From contig NZ_JBQHDG010000016.1 of assembly GCF_052068095.1 (NCBI RefSeq), positions 209,217 to 273,216 of the forward strand: a stretch of 64,000 bases of DNA. Direction: 5' to 3'. The translations under genes were made by a program, and so were the position numbers. This document shows positions 56,976 to 64,000 of the stretch, in pieces; position 1 is the first letter of the stretch, and every line of letters starts with the position of its first letter. This DNA is from Phytohabitans sp052068095. Its GTDB lineage: Bacteria; Actinomycetota; Actinomycetes; Mycobacteriales; Micromonosporaceae. Below the pieces are notes generated by a model that worked only from the letters and a program-made list of their open reading frames with translations, had not been told where the DNA came from and did not search any database.

Positions 56976-58610
56976 ATGAGGTCTCGATATGCCGCCATCT
57001 CGGCGGTGGCCGCCCTGGTCGTCGCGGTCGGCGCCGCCGTCGTGGGGGGCCCGAGCGCTCCGGCGCAGGCGCTCGACAACGGGGTGGCGCGCACCCCACC
57101 GATGGGCTGGAACTCGTGGAACACCTTCGGGTGCAACATCAGCGAAGGCCTGATCCGGCAGATGGCCGACGCCATCGTGAGCACCGGGATGCGTGACCGC
57201 GGCTACCAGTACGTGGTCGTCGACGACTGCTGGTTCAACCCCAACCGCGACTCGGCGGGCAACCTACAGGGCGACCCCTCGCGCTTCCCTTCCGGCATGA
57301 AGGCGCTCGGCGACTACATCCACAGCAAGGGGCTCAAGTTCGGCATCTACCAGGTGCCGGTCGACAAGACCTGCGCGCAGTACTTCGGCAGCTACCCGGG
57401 CGCCACCGGCAGCCAGGGCCACGAGGCGCAGGACGCCCGCCAGTTCGCCGCGTGGGGCGTCGACTTCCTGAAGTACGACTGGTGCTCCCCCAACGGCACC
57501 ATCAACGACCAGGTCGCGACGTTCGCCAAGATGCGTGACGCGCTGGCCGCCACCGGACGGCCGATCGTGTACAGCATCAACCCCAACAGCATCCACGAGA
57601 AGACCGGGCCGCTGCGCAACTGGAGCGACGTCGCGAACATGTGGCGCACCACCGAGGACATCACCAACGCGTGGAACACCGGCCAGACCAACGGCTACCC
57701 GATGGGCATCCAGAACATCGTCAACGTCAACGTGCCGCTGGCCTCCTACGCCGCGCCCGGCGGCTTCAACGACCCGGACATGATGGAGGTCGGCCGCAGC
57801 GGCCTGACCGACACCGAGCAGCGGTCCCACTTCGCGCTGTGGGCCATCATGGCGTCACCGCTCATCGCCGGCAACGACGTCCGCGGCTCCAGCGCGGCCA
57901 CGCTCGCCATCCTCAACAACGCCGACCTCATCGCGGTCAACCAGGACTCCCTCGGGCTGCAAGCGACTCAGGTGTCCAACGACGGCACCCGCCGCGTGCT
58001 CGCCAAGCGGCTGGCCAACGGGGACGTGGCGGTGGCGCTGTTCAACCAGGGGGGCTCGACCACCACGGTCTCGACCACCGCGGCCGCGATCGGCAAGAGC
58101 GGCTCGTCGTTCACCCTGCGCGACCTGTGGACCGGCGCCACGTCGAGCAGCACCGGCGCGATCTCGGCCAGCGTGCCCGCGCACGGCACCGCCGTCTACC
58201 GGGTCAGCGGCGGCGGCACCACGAACCCGCCGACGACCTTCCGGCTGCGCGGCGAGGCCTCGGGCCGCTGCCTGGACGTCAACCTGGGCGGGTCCGCCAA
58301 CGGCACGCAGATGCTGATCTGGGACTGCCACACCGCAGCCAACCAGCAGTTCACCCAGAACGGGCAGGCGTTGCAGGTGCTCGGCAAGTGCCTGGAGACG
58401 CCCAGCAACGCCACCTCCGGCACCCGGGCCCAGATCTGGGACTGCAACGGCGGCGCGAACCAGCGATGGACCTTCAACAGCAACGGCACGATCAGCAATG
58501 CCCAAAATGGACTGTGCCTGGACGTCAACGGCGCCAGCACGGCCAACGGCACCGGCGTGATCGTGTGGAGCTGCCACACCGGAGCCAACCAACGCTGGTC
58601 CCGCGCGTAG
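56976..58610 (+). CDS. Secreted GH27 alpha-galactosidase-type enzyme with ricin-type CBM13
   Basis: 544 residues. Signal peptide (AVAALVVAVGAAVVGGPSAP, cleavage near AQA), GH27 barrel (about 35-310): ARTPPMGWNSWNTFGCNISE, VVVDDCWFNP, FLKYDWCSPNG with nucleophile D168, GGFNDPDMMEVGR (D266/D268 region with acid/base), ALWAIMASPLIAGNDVRG. A beta-sandwich follows (about 315-405), then a ricin-B/CBM13 lectin (about 415-544) with QMLIWDCH, AQIWDCNGGANQRW and GVIVWSCHTGANQRW repeats. It removes alpha-galactose from galactomannan or raffinose-type sugars outside the cell; a beta-L-arabinopyranosidase is possible in this family. ATG follows gaggagcacac. Confidence 0.92.
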   Translation: MRSRYAAISAVAALVVAVGAAVVGGPSAPAQALDNGVARTPPMGWNSWNTFGCNISEGLIRQMADAIVSTGMRDRGYQYVVVDDCWFNPNRDSAGNLQGDPSRFPSGMKALGDYIHSKGLKFGIYQVPVDKTCAQYFGSYPGATGSQGHEAQDARQFAAWGVDFLKYDWCSPNGTINDQVATFAKMRDALAATGRPIVYSINPNSIHEKTGPLRNWSDVANMWRTTEDITNAWNTGQTNGYPMGIQNIVNVNVPLASYAAPGGFNDPDMMEVGRSGLTDTEQRSHFALWAIMASPLIAGNDVRGSSAATLAILNNADLIAVNQDSLGLQATQVSNDGTRRVLAKRLANGDVAVALFNQGGSTTTVSTTAAAIGKSGSSFTLRDLWTGATSSSTGAISASVPAHGTAVYRVSGGGTTNPPTTFRLRGEASGRCLDVNLGGSANGTQMLIWDCHTAANQQFTQNGQALQVLGKCLETPSNATSGTRAQIWDCNGGANQRWTFNSNGTISNAQNGLCLDVNGASTANGTGVIVWSCHTGANQRWSRA

Positions 58611-58620
58611 TCACGCCATT

Positions 58621-58652
58621 GGGGGGTCGTGGTGCTGGTGCCACGATCCCCC
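58621..58652. terminator. Bidirectional terminator between the GH27 and lacI-type genes
   Basis: 12-base inverted repeat GGGGGGTCGTGG / CCACGATCCCCC with one G-T wobble and an 8-base loop, filling the gap between convergent genes. Confidence 0.82.
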
Positions 58653-59624
58653 TCAGGCGCTGCCGCCGACCGTGAGCTCGGTGGGGACGATCAGGCCGGG
58701 ACGGCCGGTGGGGCCCGAGGCGATCTCCGCCAGGCAGCGGGCGACGAGCTCGCGGGCGATCCGCTCGACCGGGATCCGCACGCTGGTCAGCACCGGCTCG
58801 GTCAGCAGCCCGACCGCACCGCCGTCGAAGCCGGTGACCGCGATGTCCTGGCCGACCCGCAGCCCGGCGGCCTGGCAGGAGTTGACCACCACGACGGCGA
58901 CGGCGTCGCTGCTGGTCACGATCGCGGTCGGCCGCTGGCGGCGAAACAGGGCGCGGACCCAGCCGCGGATCTCGTCGTCGCTGCCCCGAAACACCCGGTC
59001 CGCGCCGATGCCGAGCCCGTGCCTCGCCAGCCCCAGGCGGAGGCCGTCGAGGCGCTCGCCCTTCCAGTACTCGTCGCCGCCGGCGCCCACGTAGGCGTAG
59101 TCGCGGTGTCCCGCCGCCACGAGGTGGTCGACGAGCTGAAGCATGCCGGCGACGTTGTCCACATCGACCCATTGCTGCGGCAGGCCTGGCGCGGTGCGCC
59201 CGAAGCACGCGAACGGGATCCCCTCCTCCGCGAGGAGGCGCACGCGCGAGTCGTCCACACTGGACTCGTCCAGCACGAAGGCGTCGACACCGCGGCGGGC
59301 GATCAGGTCGCGAAAGGCCGGGGCGGGGTCGTCGCCGTGGTGGGTGAACACCACGATCTGGTGCTCCTCCCGCGCCGCCGCCTTGACCAGCGCCTGCACG
59401 AAGCCCAGCGTGAAGCCGCTCACCACCTCGAGCTGCGCACCGGACATGTGGTATCCGAGCTGGCGCGTGCGGCGGGAGCGCATGGTCTGCGCGGCGCGGC
59501 TCGGCTTGTAGGCCAACGCCTCCATCGCCGCCACGACACGAGACTCGGTCTCGCGGCTGAAGGCCGCGCGCCCATTGAGCACATTGGAGACCGTCTGCCG
59601 CGAGACGCCCGCCAGCCGCGCCAC
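58653..59624 (-). CDS. LacI family transcriptional regulator (start codon unclear)
   Basis: 323 residues from a GTG at 59624. Helix-turn-helix VARLAGVSRQTVSNVLNG and hinge YKPSRAAQTMRSRRT, then the sugar-binding-protein-like domain (LGYHMSGAQLEVVSGFTLGF, FDGGAVGLLTEPVLTSVRI). The usual start of helix 1 (RPSIVDVA) is encoded upstream in the same frame, but the frame contains no ATG, GTG or TTG between a stop near 59722 and this GTG. The family-like N-terminus SAPRPRRPGRPSIVD would begin at a GTT (59670-59672). Either a rare start is used or an indel lies here. Candidate regulator of the GH27 gene. Confidence 0.8.
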   Translation of the reverse strand: MARLAGVSRQTVSNVLNGRAAFSRETESRVVAAMEALAYKPSRAAQTMRSRRTRQLGYHMSGAQLEVVSGFTLGFVQALVKAAAREEHQIVVFTHHGDDPAPAFRDLIARRGVDAFVLDESSVDDSRVRLLAEEGIPFACFGRTAPGLPQQWVDVDNVAGMLQLVDHLVAAGHRDYAYVGAGGDEYWKGERLDGLRLGLARHGLGIGADRVFRGSDDEIRGWVRALFRRQRPTAIVTSSDAVAVVVVNSCQAAGLRVGQDIAVTGFDGGAVGLLTEPVLTSVRIPVERIARELVARCLAEIASGPTGRPGLIVPTELTVGGSA

Positions 59625-59726
59625 GTCGACGATGCTCGGCCGGCCGGGACGCCGCGGCCGCGGAGCGGAAACCTCATGCTGATCGATCGGTACAGGATAC
59701 TGCCACCGGCCGCACTTGTTTTAAAA

Positions 59727-59737
59727 GGAAAGTTTCC
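59727..59737. promoter_or_regulatory. Operator-like palindrome between lacI-type and peroxidase genes
   Basis: AGGAAAGTTTCCT reads as a palindrome centred on one G (core GGAAA-G-TTTCC) in an AT-rich stretch (ttttaaaa). It resembles the GGAAAGCGCTTTCC operator at 12921 with a shorter centre. It lies between divergent genes and may be the autoregulatory site of the regulator at 58653. Confidence 0.55.
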
Positions 59738-59796
59738 TAATGGTATCCCTTGGGGGTGGGGACCTCGGCCGCCCGAGCGCCTAAGAATGGTCAGCC

Positions 59797-61332
59797 ATGG
59801 GCACCCCACATCAGGTTTCTCGCCGTAGATTCATCTCGGGCGTCAGCGCGACGGCGGCGGGTGCGGTGGCCGGCGCGGCCGCTCCGGCGTTCGCCGGACA
59901 CGGCGCCGCCGAGGCCGCCACGCCCTCCGACCGGTTCGGGCGCATGTTTCCCGGCCTGCCGCCGTTCGTCGCCGCCGACAGCCGCAGCCGCGCGGCACTC
60001 ACCGACATCGGCCGGGCCGGCGGTCCCCTGGACGCCCGCGACCCGCTGCACGAGGGCCCGATCCGGCTGATCACCAACCCGGAGCTGAGCCCCCGAAACC
60101 GCGACAACCCCTTCCACACCGCGGGAACGACCTTCCTCGGCCAGTTTCTCGACCACGACATGACGTTCGACACGACGTCGCGCCTGGCGGTGCCGACACC
60201 GCCGGAGACGACGCCCAACGTCCGCACCCCCGCGCTCGACCTCGACTCGGTCTACGGCGGCGGCCCGGTCGCCAGCCCGTCGCTCTACCAGCCGGACCGC
60301 GTCAAGCTGCGCATCGAGTCGGGCGGCCTCTTCGAGGACGTGCCACGCACCGCCAGCGGGACGGCCATCATCGCCGACCCGCGCAACGACGAGAACGTCA
60401 TCATCTCCGGCCTCCAGGCGGCGATGATCCTGTCGCACAACCGGGCCGTCGACCAGCTGCGCGGCCAGGGCGTGCCGACCAACCAGCTGTTTGACCAGGC
60501 CCGCCAGCTCATCACCTGGCATTACCAGTGGATCATCGTGAACGAGTTTCTGCCCCAGGTGGCCGGCCACGGCATCACCCAGGACATCCTCGCCCACGGC
60601 CGCCGCTTCTACCGCCCCGAGCCGGGGCCGGCGTTCATCCCGGTCGAGTTTCAGGGCGCCGCGTACCGCTTCGGCCACAGCATGGTCCGTCCCTCGTACC
60701 GGGTCAACCTGGCCGGCAACCCGGACGGCACCCCGTTCTTCGGCTTCATCTTCGACCCCGCCGGCGAAGGCCAGGCCGACCCGGTCGACCTGCGCGGCGG
60801 CCGGCGGGCCCGGCGGCGGTTCATCGGCTGGCAGACGTTCTTCAACTTCGGCGACGGGCAGGTGCGGCCCAACAAGCGCATCGACCGCACCATCTCCACG
60901 CCCCTGTTCAACCTCCCGCTGGGCGCCATCGCCAGCGGCGACCCACCGACCTCGCTCCCCCAGCGCAACCTGTTGCGCCACCTCACCTGGAGCCTGCCCT
61001 CCGGCCAGCGCGTCGCGAACACCATGGGCTGGGGCGCGCTGACCCTCGACGAGCTGGCCCACTACGGACTCGGCCTGGAACGCAACACTCCACTGTGGTA
61101 TTACATCCTCGCCGAGGCCGAGCTGATCGGCGACGGCATCGTGCTCGGCCCCACCGGCGGCCGCCTCGTCGGCGAGGTCTTCATCGGCCTGCTACAGCTC
61201 GACTCCCGCTCCTACCTGCGGGCCGCCCCGCCCAACTGGCGCCCCACGCTGCCGGCGCAGACCCCCGGCACCTTCAAGATGACCGACCTGCTCCGCTGGG
61301 CCCGCGTAGACCCGGCCAGCCGCGGCCAGTAA
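59797..61332 (+). CDS. Animal-type haem peroxidase with Tat signal
   Basis: 511 residues. Tat signal (SRRRFISGVSATAAGAVAGA). The body matches the peroxidase-cyclooxygenase superfamily: TFLGQFLDHDMTFDTTSR with the distal His and calcium-binding Asp, LDLDSVYGGGP, LSHNRAVDQLRGQG, ITWHYQWIIVNEFLPQVAGH, and YRFGHSMVRPSYRV with the proximal His. Such bacterial enzymes oxidise halides or phenolics with hydrogen peroxide; secretion by Tat fits folding with haem inside the cell. ATG at 59797 is divergent from the lacI-type gene. Confidence 0.88.
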   Translation: MGTPHQVSRRRFISGVSATAAGAVAGAAAPAFAGHGAAEAATPSDRFGRMFPGLPPFVAADSRSRAALTDIGRAGGPLDARDPLHEGPIRLITNPELSPRNRDNPFHTAGTTFLGQFLDHDMTFDTTSRLAVPTPPETTPNVRTPALDLDSVYGGGPVASPSLYQPDRVKLRIESGGLFEDVPRTASGTAIIADPRNDENVIISGLQAAMILSHNRAVDQLRGQGVPTNQLFDQARQLITWHYQWIIVNEFLPQVAGHGITQDILAHGRRFYRPEPGPAFIPVEFQGAAYRFGHSMVRPSYRVNLAGNPDGTPFFGFIFDPAGEGQADPVDLRGGRRARRRFIGWQTFFNFGDGQVRPNKRIDRTISTPLFNLPLGAIASGDPPTSLPQRNLLRHLTWSLPSGQRVANTMGWGALTLDELAHYGLGLERNTPLWYYILAEAELIGDGIVLGPTGGRLVGEVFIGLLQLDSRSYLRAAPPNWRPTLPAQTPGTFKMTDLLRWARVDPASRGQ

Positions 61333-61359
61333 CCGAGCGTCGAGCCGGCCGACGTTAGT

Positions 61360-62285
61360 ATGTCGATCATGAGACCGCTCACCGGCGGAGGCCTTCGCGG
61401 GGTCTGGGGCACCGTGCTGCTGCCGCTGCGCGACGACGACACCATCGACTTCGGCCGGCTGGGTGAGCAGCTCGACCGGCTGGCCGCGGCCGGGTTGAAC
61501 GGCATCTACGCGCACGGGACGGCGGGCGAGTTCAACACGCTCGACGGCGACGAGTACGACCGGATCAACGAGCTTGTCGCGGCCAGCGGGGTGCCGTTCC
61601 AGATCGGGGCGAGCCACCCCGGCGCGCAGGCGACCCTGGACCGGGTGCGCCGGGCCAAGCACCTGGCGCCCGGCGCCTTCCAGGTGATCCTGCCGGATTG
61701 GGTGCGGCTCCACGACGACGAGGCCGTGGCGTTTCTGACGCGGGTGGCCGAGGAGGCGGACCCGGTGCCGCTGGTGCTGTACAACCCGCCGCACGCCAAG
61801 ACTCCGGTGCCGCCGGCGCTGCTGAGCCGCCTCGCGGCCGCGGTGCCGAGCCTTGTGGGCACCAAGACGGCCGGCGGTGACCGCGACTGGTTTCGGGCCA
61901 TGCGCGACGCCGCGCCCGACCGCGCCATCTTCGTGCCCGGCCACACCCTCGCTTCGGGGCTGGCCCTCGGCGCGCACGGCAGTTACTCCAATGTGGCCGC
62001 GATGTCGCCGGCCGGTGCCGTCCGCTGGTACGAGACCGCGTTGCGGGCCCGGCCGCCGGCCTGGAGATCGAGCGGCGCGTCAACGCGTTCTTCGCCGCGC
62101 ACGTCGCCCCGCTGCAAGCGGACGGACTGTCCAATCCGGCCCTCGACCGCTTTCTGGCCGCGGTCGGCGGCTGGACGGACGCCGGTACCCGTCCACGATG
62201 GCCACTTCGCGGCGCCCCCGACGGCGCCGTCGAGGTGGCCCGCCGCGCCGCTCGCGACATCGTCCCGGAGCTGTTTCAGGACTGA
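61360..62285 (+). pseudogene. DHDPS (DapA)-family aldolase gene with a frameshift near 62045
   Basis: Frame 1 from ATG 61360 encodes a dihydrodipicolinate-synthase-like TIM barrel: GLNGIYAHGTAGEFNTLDGD, VLYNPPHAKTPVP, LVGTKTAGGDRDW with the Schiff-base Lys region, GSYSNVAAMSPAG. After YETALRA at about 62045 this frame turns to Arg/Pro-rich nonsense. The frame one base back continues the protein: AGLEIERRVNAFFAAHVAPL, NPALDRFLAAVGGW, ARRAARDIVPELFQ, stop at 62283-62285. One base therefore seems missing in the GC-only run ttgcgggcccggcc. It could be a real mutation or a sequence error. Restored length is about 308 residues, normal for the family. Confidence 0.78.
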
Positions 62286-62376
62286 TCCCGTGCCCCGGGG
62301 CAGCGCGCCGCCGCGGTTGTGGCTAGTATCCCGTCCGCTACATCACCAGAAGTGATAACTCCTCGAAGGGATACCC

Positions 62377-62607
62377 GTGAGCACCACGACCACAAGCGCT
62401 ACCGGGCAGAAGACCTGGCTGGTCGCCCTGCTGCTCTGCTTCTTCCTCGGCATGCTCGGCGCACACCGCTTCTACGTCGGCAAGGTCGGCACCGCCATCC
62501 TCCAGATCGTGACGTTCGGCGGGCTGGGCATCTGGGTCCTGATCGACCTCATCATGATCATCGTCGGCAAGTTCACCGACAAGCAGGGCCAGGCCCTGGC
62601 CCGCTGA
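62377..62607 (+). CDS. TM2 domain-containing small membrane protein
   Basis: 76 residues. After a short Thr/Ser N-terminus come two membrane helices with the TM2 signature: WLVALLLCFFLGMLGAHRFY and GKVGTAILQIVTFGG, then IWVLIDLIMIIVGKF. TM2 proteins are small two-helix proteins with the DRF-like GAHRFY turn; their bacterial role is unknown. GTG start follows gaagggatacc. A strong terminator follows. Confidence 0.88.
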   Translation: MSTTTTSATGQKTWLVALLLCFFLGMLGAHRFYVGKVGTAILQIVTFGGLGIWVLIDLIMIIVGKFTDKQGQALAR

Positions 62608-62628
62608 CACCGGGTCACCACGCGGATC

Positions 62629-62656
62629 GGGGCTGGCCCTTCACCGGGCCAGCCCC
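62629..62656. terminator. Bidirectional terminator between TM2 and symporter genes
   Basis: Perfect 11-base inverted repeat GGGGCTGGCCC / GGGCCAGCCCC, 6-base loop, between convergent genes; no T run. Confidence 0.88.
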
Positions 62657-62663
62657 GCCGCCG

Positions 62664-63569
62664 TCATACGGACGGGTCGGAGGCCTGGACGGCGGGACGC
62701 GCGGACGCGCCGCCCTCGGCGCTTCGAGGACGCACCAGGTAGCCGAATCCGGCCGCGGTGAAGAACATGACGAGACTGTAGACAGCCGCCGGTATCGCGA
62801 TCTCGGTGCTGTCGAGCAGCGTCGTCGCGATGACGATGGCCAGCGTTCCATTGTGGATGCCGACCTCCATGGCCGCCGCCACCGACTCGGCGCGGCCGAC
62901 CTTCGCCAGTCGCGGCGCGAGATAGCCGACGGTGAGGCTGATCAGGTTGAACGCCAGGGCGGCCACCCCGGCCGCCTCGAAGGAGTCGGCCAGGTTGTCC
63001 CGCTCCTGGAAGATCGCGCCGGCGATCACCAGCACCAGCACGGCGACCGACAGGATCCGCACGGGGCGATGCATCCGCTCGGCGAACTGACGCCAGCGCG
63101 ACCTGACGAGCATGCCCAGCCCGACCGGCACCAGCACGATCGCGAAGACCTGGAGCACCTTGTCGAACTGGAGGCCGACCTGGCCCGTTCCCGACAGGAA
63201 GTAGTCCAGGGAAAGGTTGACCACGAGGGGCAGCGTAAAGACCGCGAGCACTGAGTTGACCGCGGTGAGGGTGACGTTGAGTGCCACGTTGCCGCCGAAG
63301 AGGTGGCTGTAGAGGTTGGCGGTCGTGCCGCCGGGCGAGGCGGCCAGCAACATCATGCCCACCGCGAGCGCGGGTGGCAGATCCAACGCCAACACCAGAC
63401 CGAAGCACACCGCCGGGAGCAGCACCACCTGGCAGACCAACGCCACGAGCACCGCCTTGGGGAACGCCACGACGCGCCGGAAGTCGGCCACGACGAGGCC
63501 GAGCCCCAGCCCGAGCATGACGATCCCGAGGGCGACGGGCAGGAACACCTGGGTCAGGATCGAATCCAT
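62664..63569 (-). CDS. Bile acid:sodium symporter family (BASS/SBF) protein
   Basis: 301 residues with about nine to ten membrane helices. Signature segments: VFLPVALGIVMLGLGLGLVV, AVGMMLLAASPGGTTANLYS (unwound helix with GG motif), HLFGGNVALNVTLTAVNSVL, VAAAMEVGIHNGTLAIVIAT with the second crossing region GIHNG. BASS proteins carry organic anions, such as steroids, pyruvate or keto-acids, with sodium. ATG at 63569 fits the family start better than the frame opening at 63608. Substrate unknown. Confidence 0.88.
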   Translation of the reverse strand: MDSILTQVFLPVALGIVMLGLGLGLVVADFRRVVAFPKAVLVALVCQVVLLPAVCFGLVLALDLPPALAVGMMLLAASPGGTTANLYSHLFGGNVALNVTLTAVNSVLAVFTLPLVVNLSLDYFLSGTGQVGLQFDKVLQVFAIVLVPVGLGMLVRSRWRQFAERMHRPVRILSVAVLVLVIAGAIFQERDNLADSFEAAGVAALAFNLISLTVGYLAPRLAKVGRAESVAAAMEVGIHNGTLAIVIATTLLDSTEIAIPAAVYSLVMFFTAAGFGYLVRPRSAEGGASARPAVQASDPSV

Positions 63570-63790
63570 GCCCGAGGATTCTTCACGTCTCCTGGTCGCG
63601 CTGCCCATCGGCCGAAGGGATCAAGCGCGGCCACGACCTCGATCGGCGGCTCACCGCCAGATCTTGGTACCTGGTGGCCCCTGTGGGTTTGCGATCTGAT
63701 CGCGGTGTTTCACCGCCTGCGTGGGGCGACCGGGTGCCACGCTCATTGGCTGTCGACCTAGCGCACAGACGGGGCAGCTCGACAGCTCGG

Positions 63791-63860
63791 CGTGAGCGCG
63801 GGCCGGCGGCGGGACCGGTCAGGCCGCGCGAGCGGCGGTCTGGACCACGAAGGTAGGGCT
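63791..63860 (-). repeat. Interspersed repeat family A, copy 5 (diverged)
   Basis: gtgagcgcgggccggcggcg, then aggccgcgcgagcggcggtc and tggaccacgaagg match the inverted A copies at 19315 and 55097 with several changes. Confidence 0.6.
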
Positions 63861-63883
63861 CTGCGACGGCGCGAAACACCCTC

Positions 63884-64000
63884 GGGCTTGTCCCGCGGAC
63901 CCGGCAGTGGACGGCCGGGGATTTCGGCGAGCGCTGCGAGCCGCCGGCCGGGAGCGGTGCCCGCGGGAGCATACGGTCCGCAGCTGACGCGGACGCGGGC
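63884..64000 (+). repeat. Structured intergenic repeat family B, copy 6 (runs to window edge)
   Basis: gcttgtcccgcggacccggc, then agtggacggccggggatttc, the gcgagcgctgcgagccgccg core and a tail gctgacgcggacgcgggc at the window edge. It is nearly identical to the copy at 3620 without that copy's insertion. The rest of the 63570-63883 gap shows no gene. Confidence 0.72.

Noticed and set aside
1..64000. CRISPR arrays, tRNA or rRNA genes, transposases, prophage or integrase genes
   Set aside because: No regularly spaced repeats, no cloverleaf or rRNA-like stretch and no recombinase motifs were found in the translations or the gaps.

Overview
The window is a 64 kb piece of a very GC-rich actinobacterial chromosome. 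Frequent GTG and TTG starts, ECF sigma factors, an AfsR-type regulator, Tat and Sec signal peptides, CBM2/CBM13 modules on secreted enzymes and many LacI-type operators fit a filamentous soil or plant-associated member of the Micromonosporaceae (for example an Actinoplanes- or Phytohabitans-like strain). That placement is inference from style, not from a marker gene. No rRNA, tRNA, CRISPR array, transposase or phage gene was seen.

Layout. 1-3.5 kb: partial MFS exporter, Lrp/AsnC regulator, methyltransferase, secreted endonuclease/exonuclease/phosphatase-fold enzyme. 3.8-7.1 kb: a large orphan DUF4157 protein with a probable C-terminal polymorphic-toxin domain. 7.2-12.8 kb: copper type II monooxygenase-like lipoprotein, PatB/MalY aminotransferase, GH3 enzyme, small S24/S26-like protein, CutC. 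12.9-16.3 kb: an operator-controlled pair of secreted family PL9-like pectate lyases. 16.3-18.8 kb: a beta-helix/AAA+ ATPase fusion. 19.5-29.1 kb: a carbohydrate-uptake locus (two GH39-like paralogues, MGH1-like glycosidase, ABC importer, 45-residue exported peptide) under a LacI regulator. 29.3-36.3 kb: regulator plus large subtilase, DUF6153-like and DUF305 proteins, AA10 LPMO. 36.4-42.5 kb: FAD-linked oxidase, SerA, an ECF41 sigma factor with an NDH-2-like target operon, DUF1028 protein. 42.9-48.8 kb: secreted protein, AfsR-like regulator with its DNA-binding part at the C-terminus, AraC and ABM genes, TmrB-like ATPase. 49-54.4 kb: GH127 enzyme with twin operators, poly-gamma-glutamate hydrolase, beta-propeller protein. 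55.3-63.6 kb: ECF sigma and partner, GH27 alpha-galactosidase, second LacI regulator, haem peroxidase, frameshifted DHDPS-family gene, TM2 protein, bile acid:sodium symporter family protein.

The unifying theme is plant-polymer breakdown. Secreted PL9, GH39-like, GH127, GH27, GH3 and LPMO enzymes release sugars; the ABC importer takes them up; LacI-family repressors gate the genes. At least five clear palindromic operators sit on recognisable -35/-10 elements. The gaps between genes are filled by several families of structured, repeated DNA (about 75-300 bp), which are the most unusual non-coding content.

Best candidates for something undescribed: the ECF41 sigma - target promoter - NDH-2 - stand-alone SnoaL-like protein module; the promoter hidden inside a terminator hairpin between two LacI operators; the intergenic repeat family whose stems covary; the beta-helix/AAA+ fusion; and the orphan DUF4157/toxin protein.
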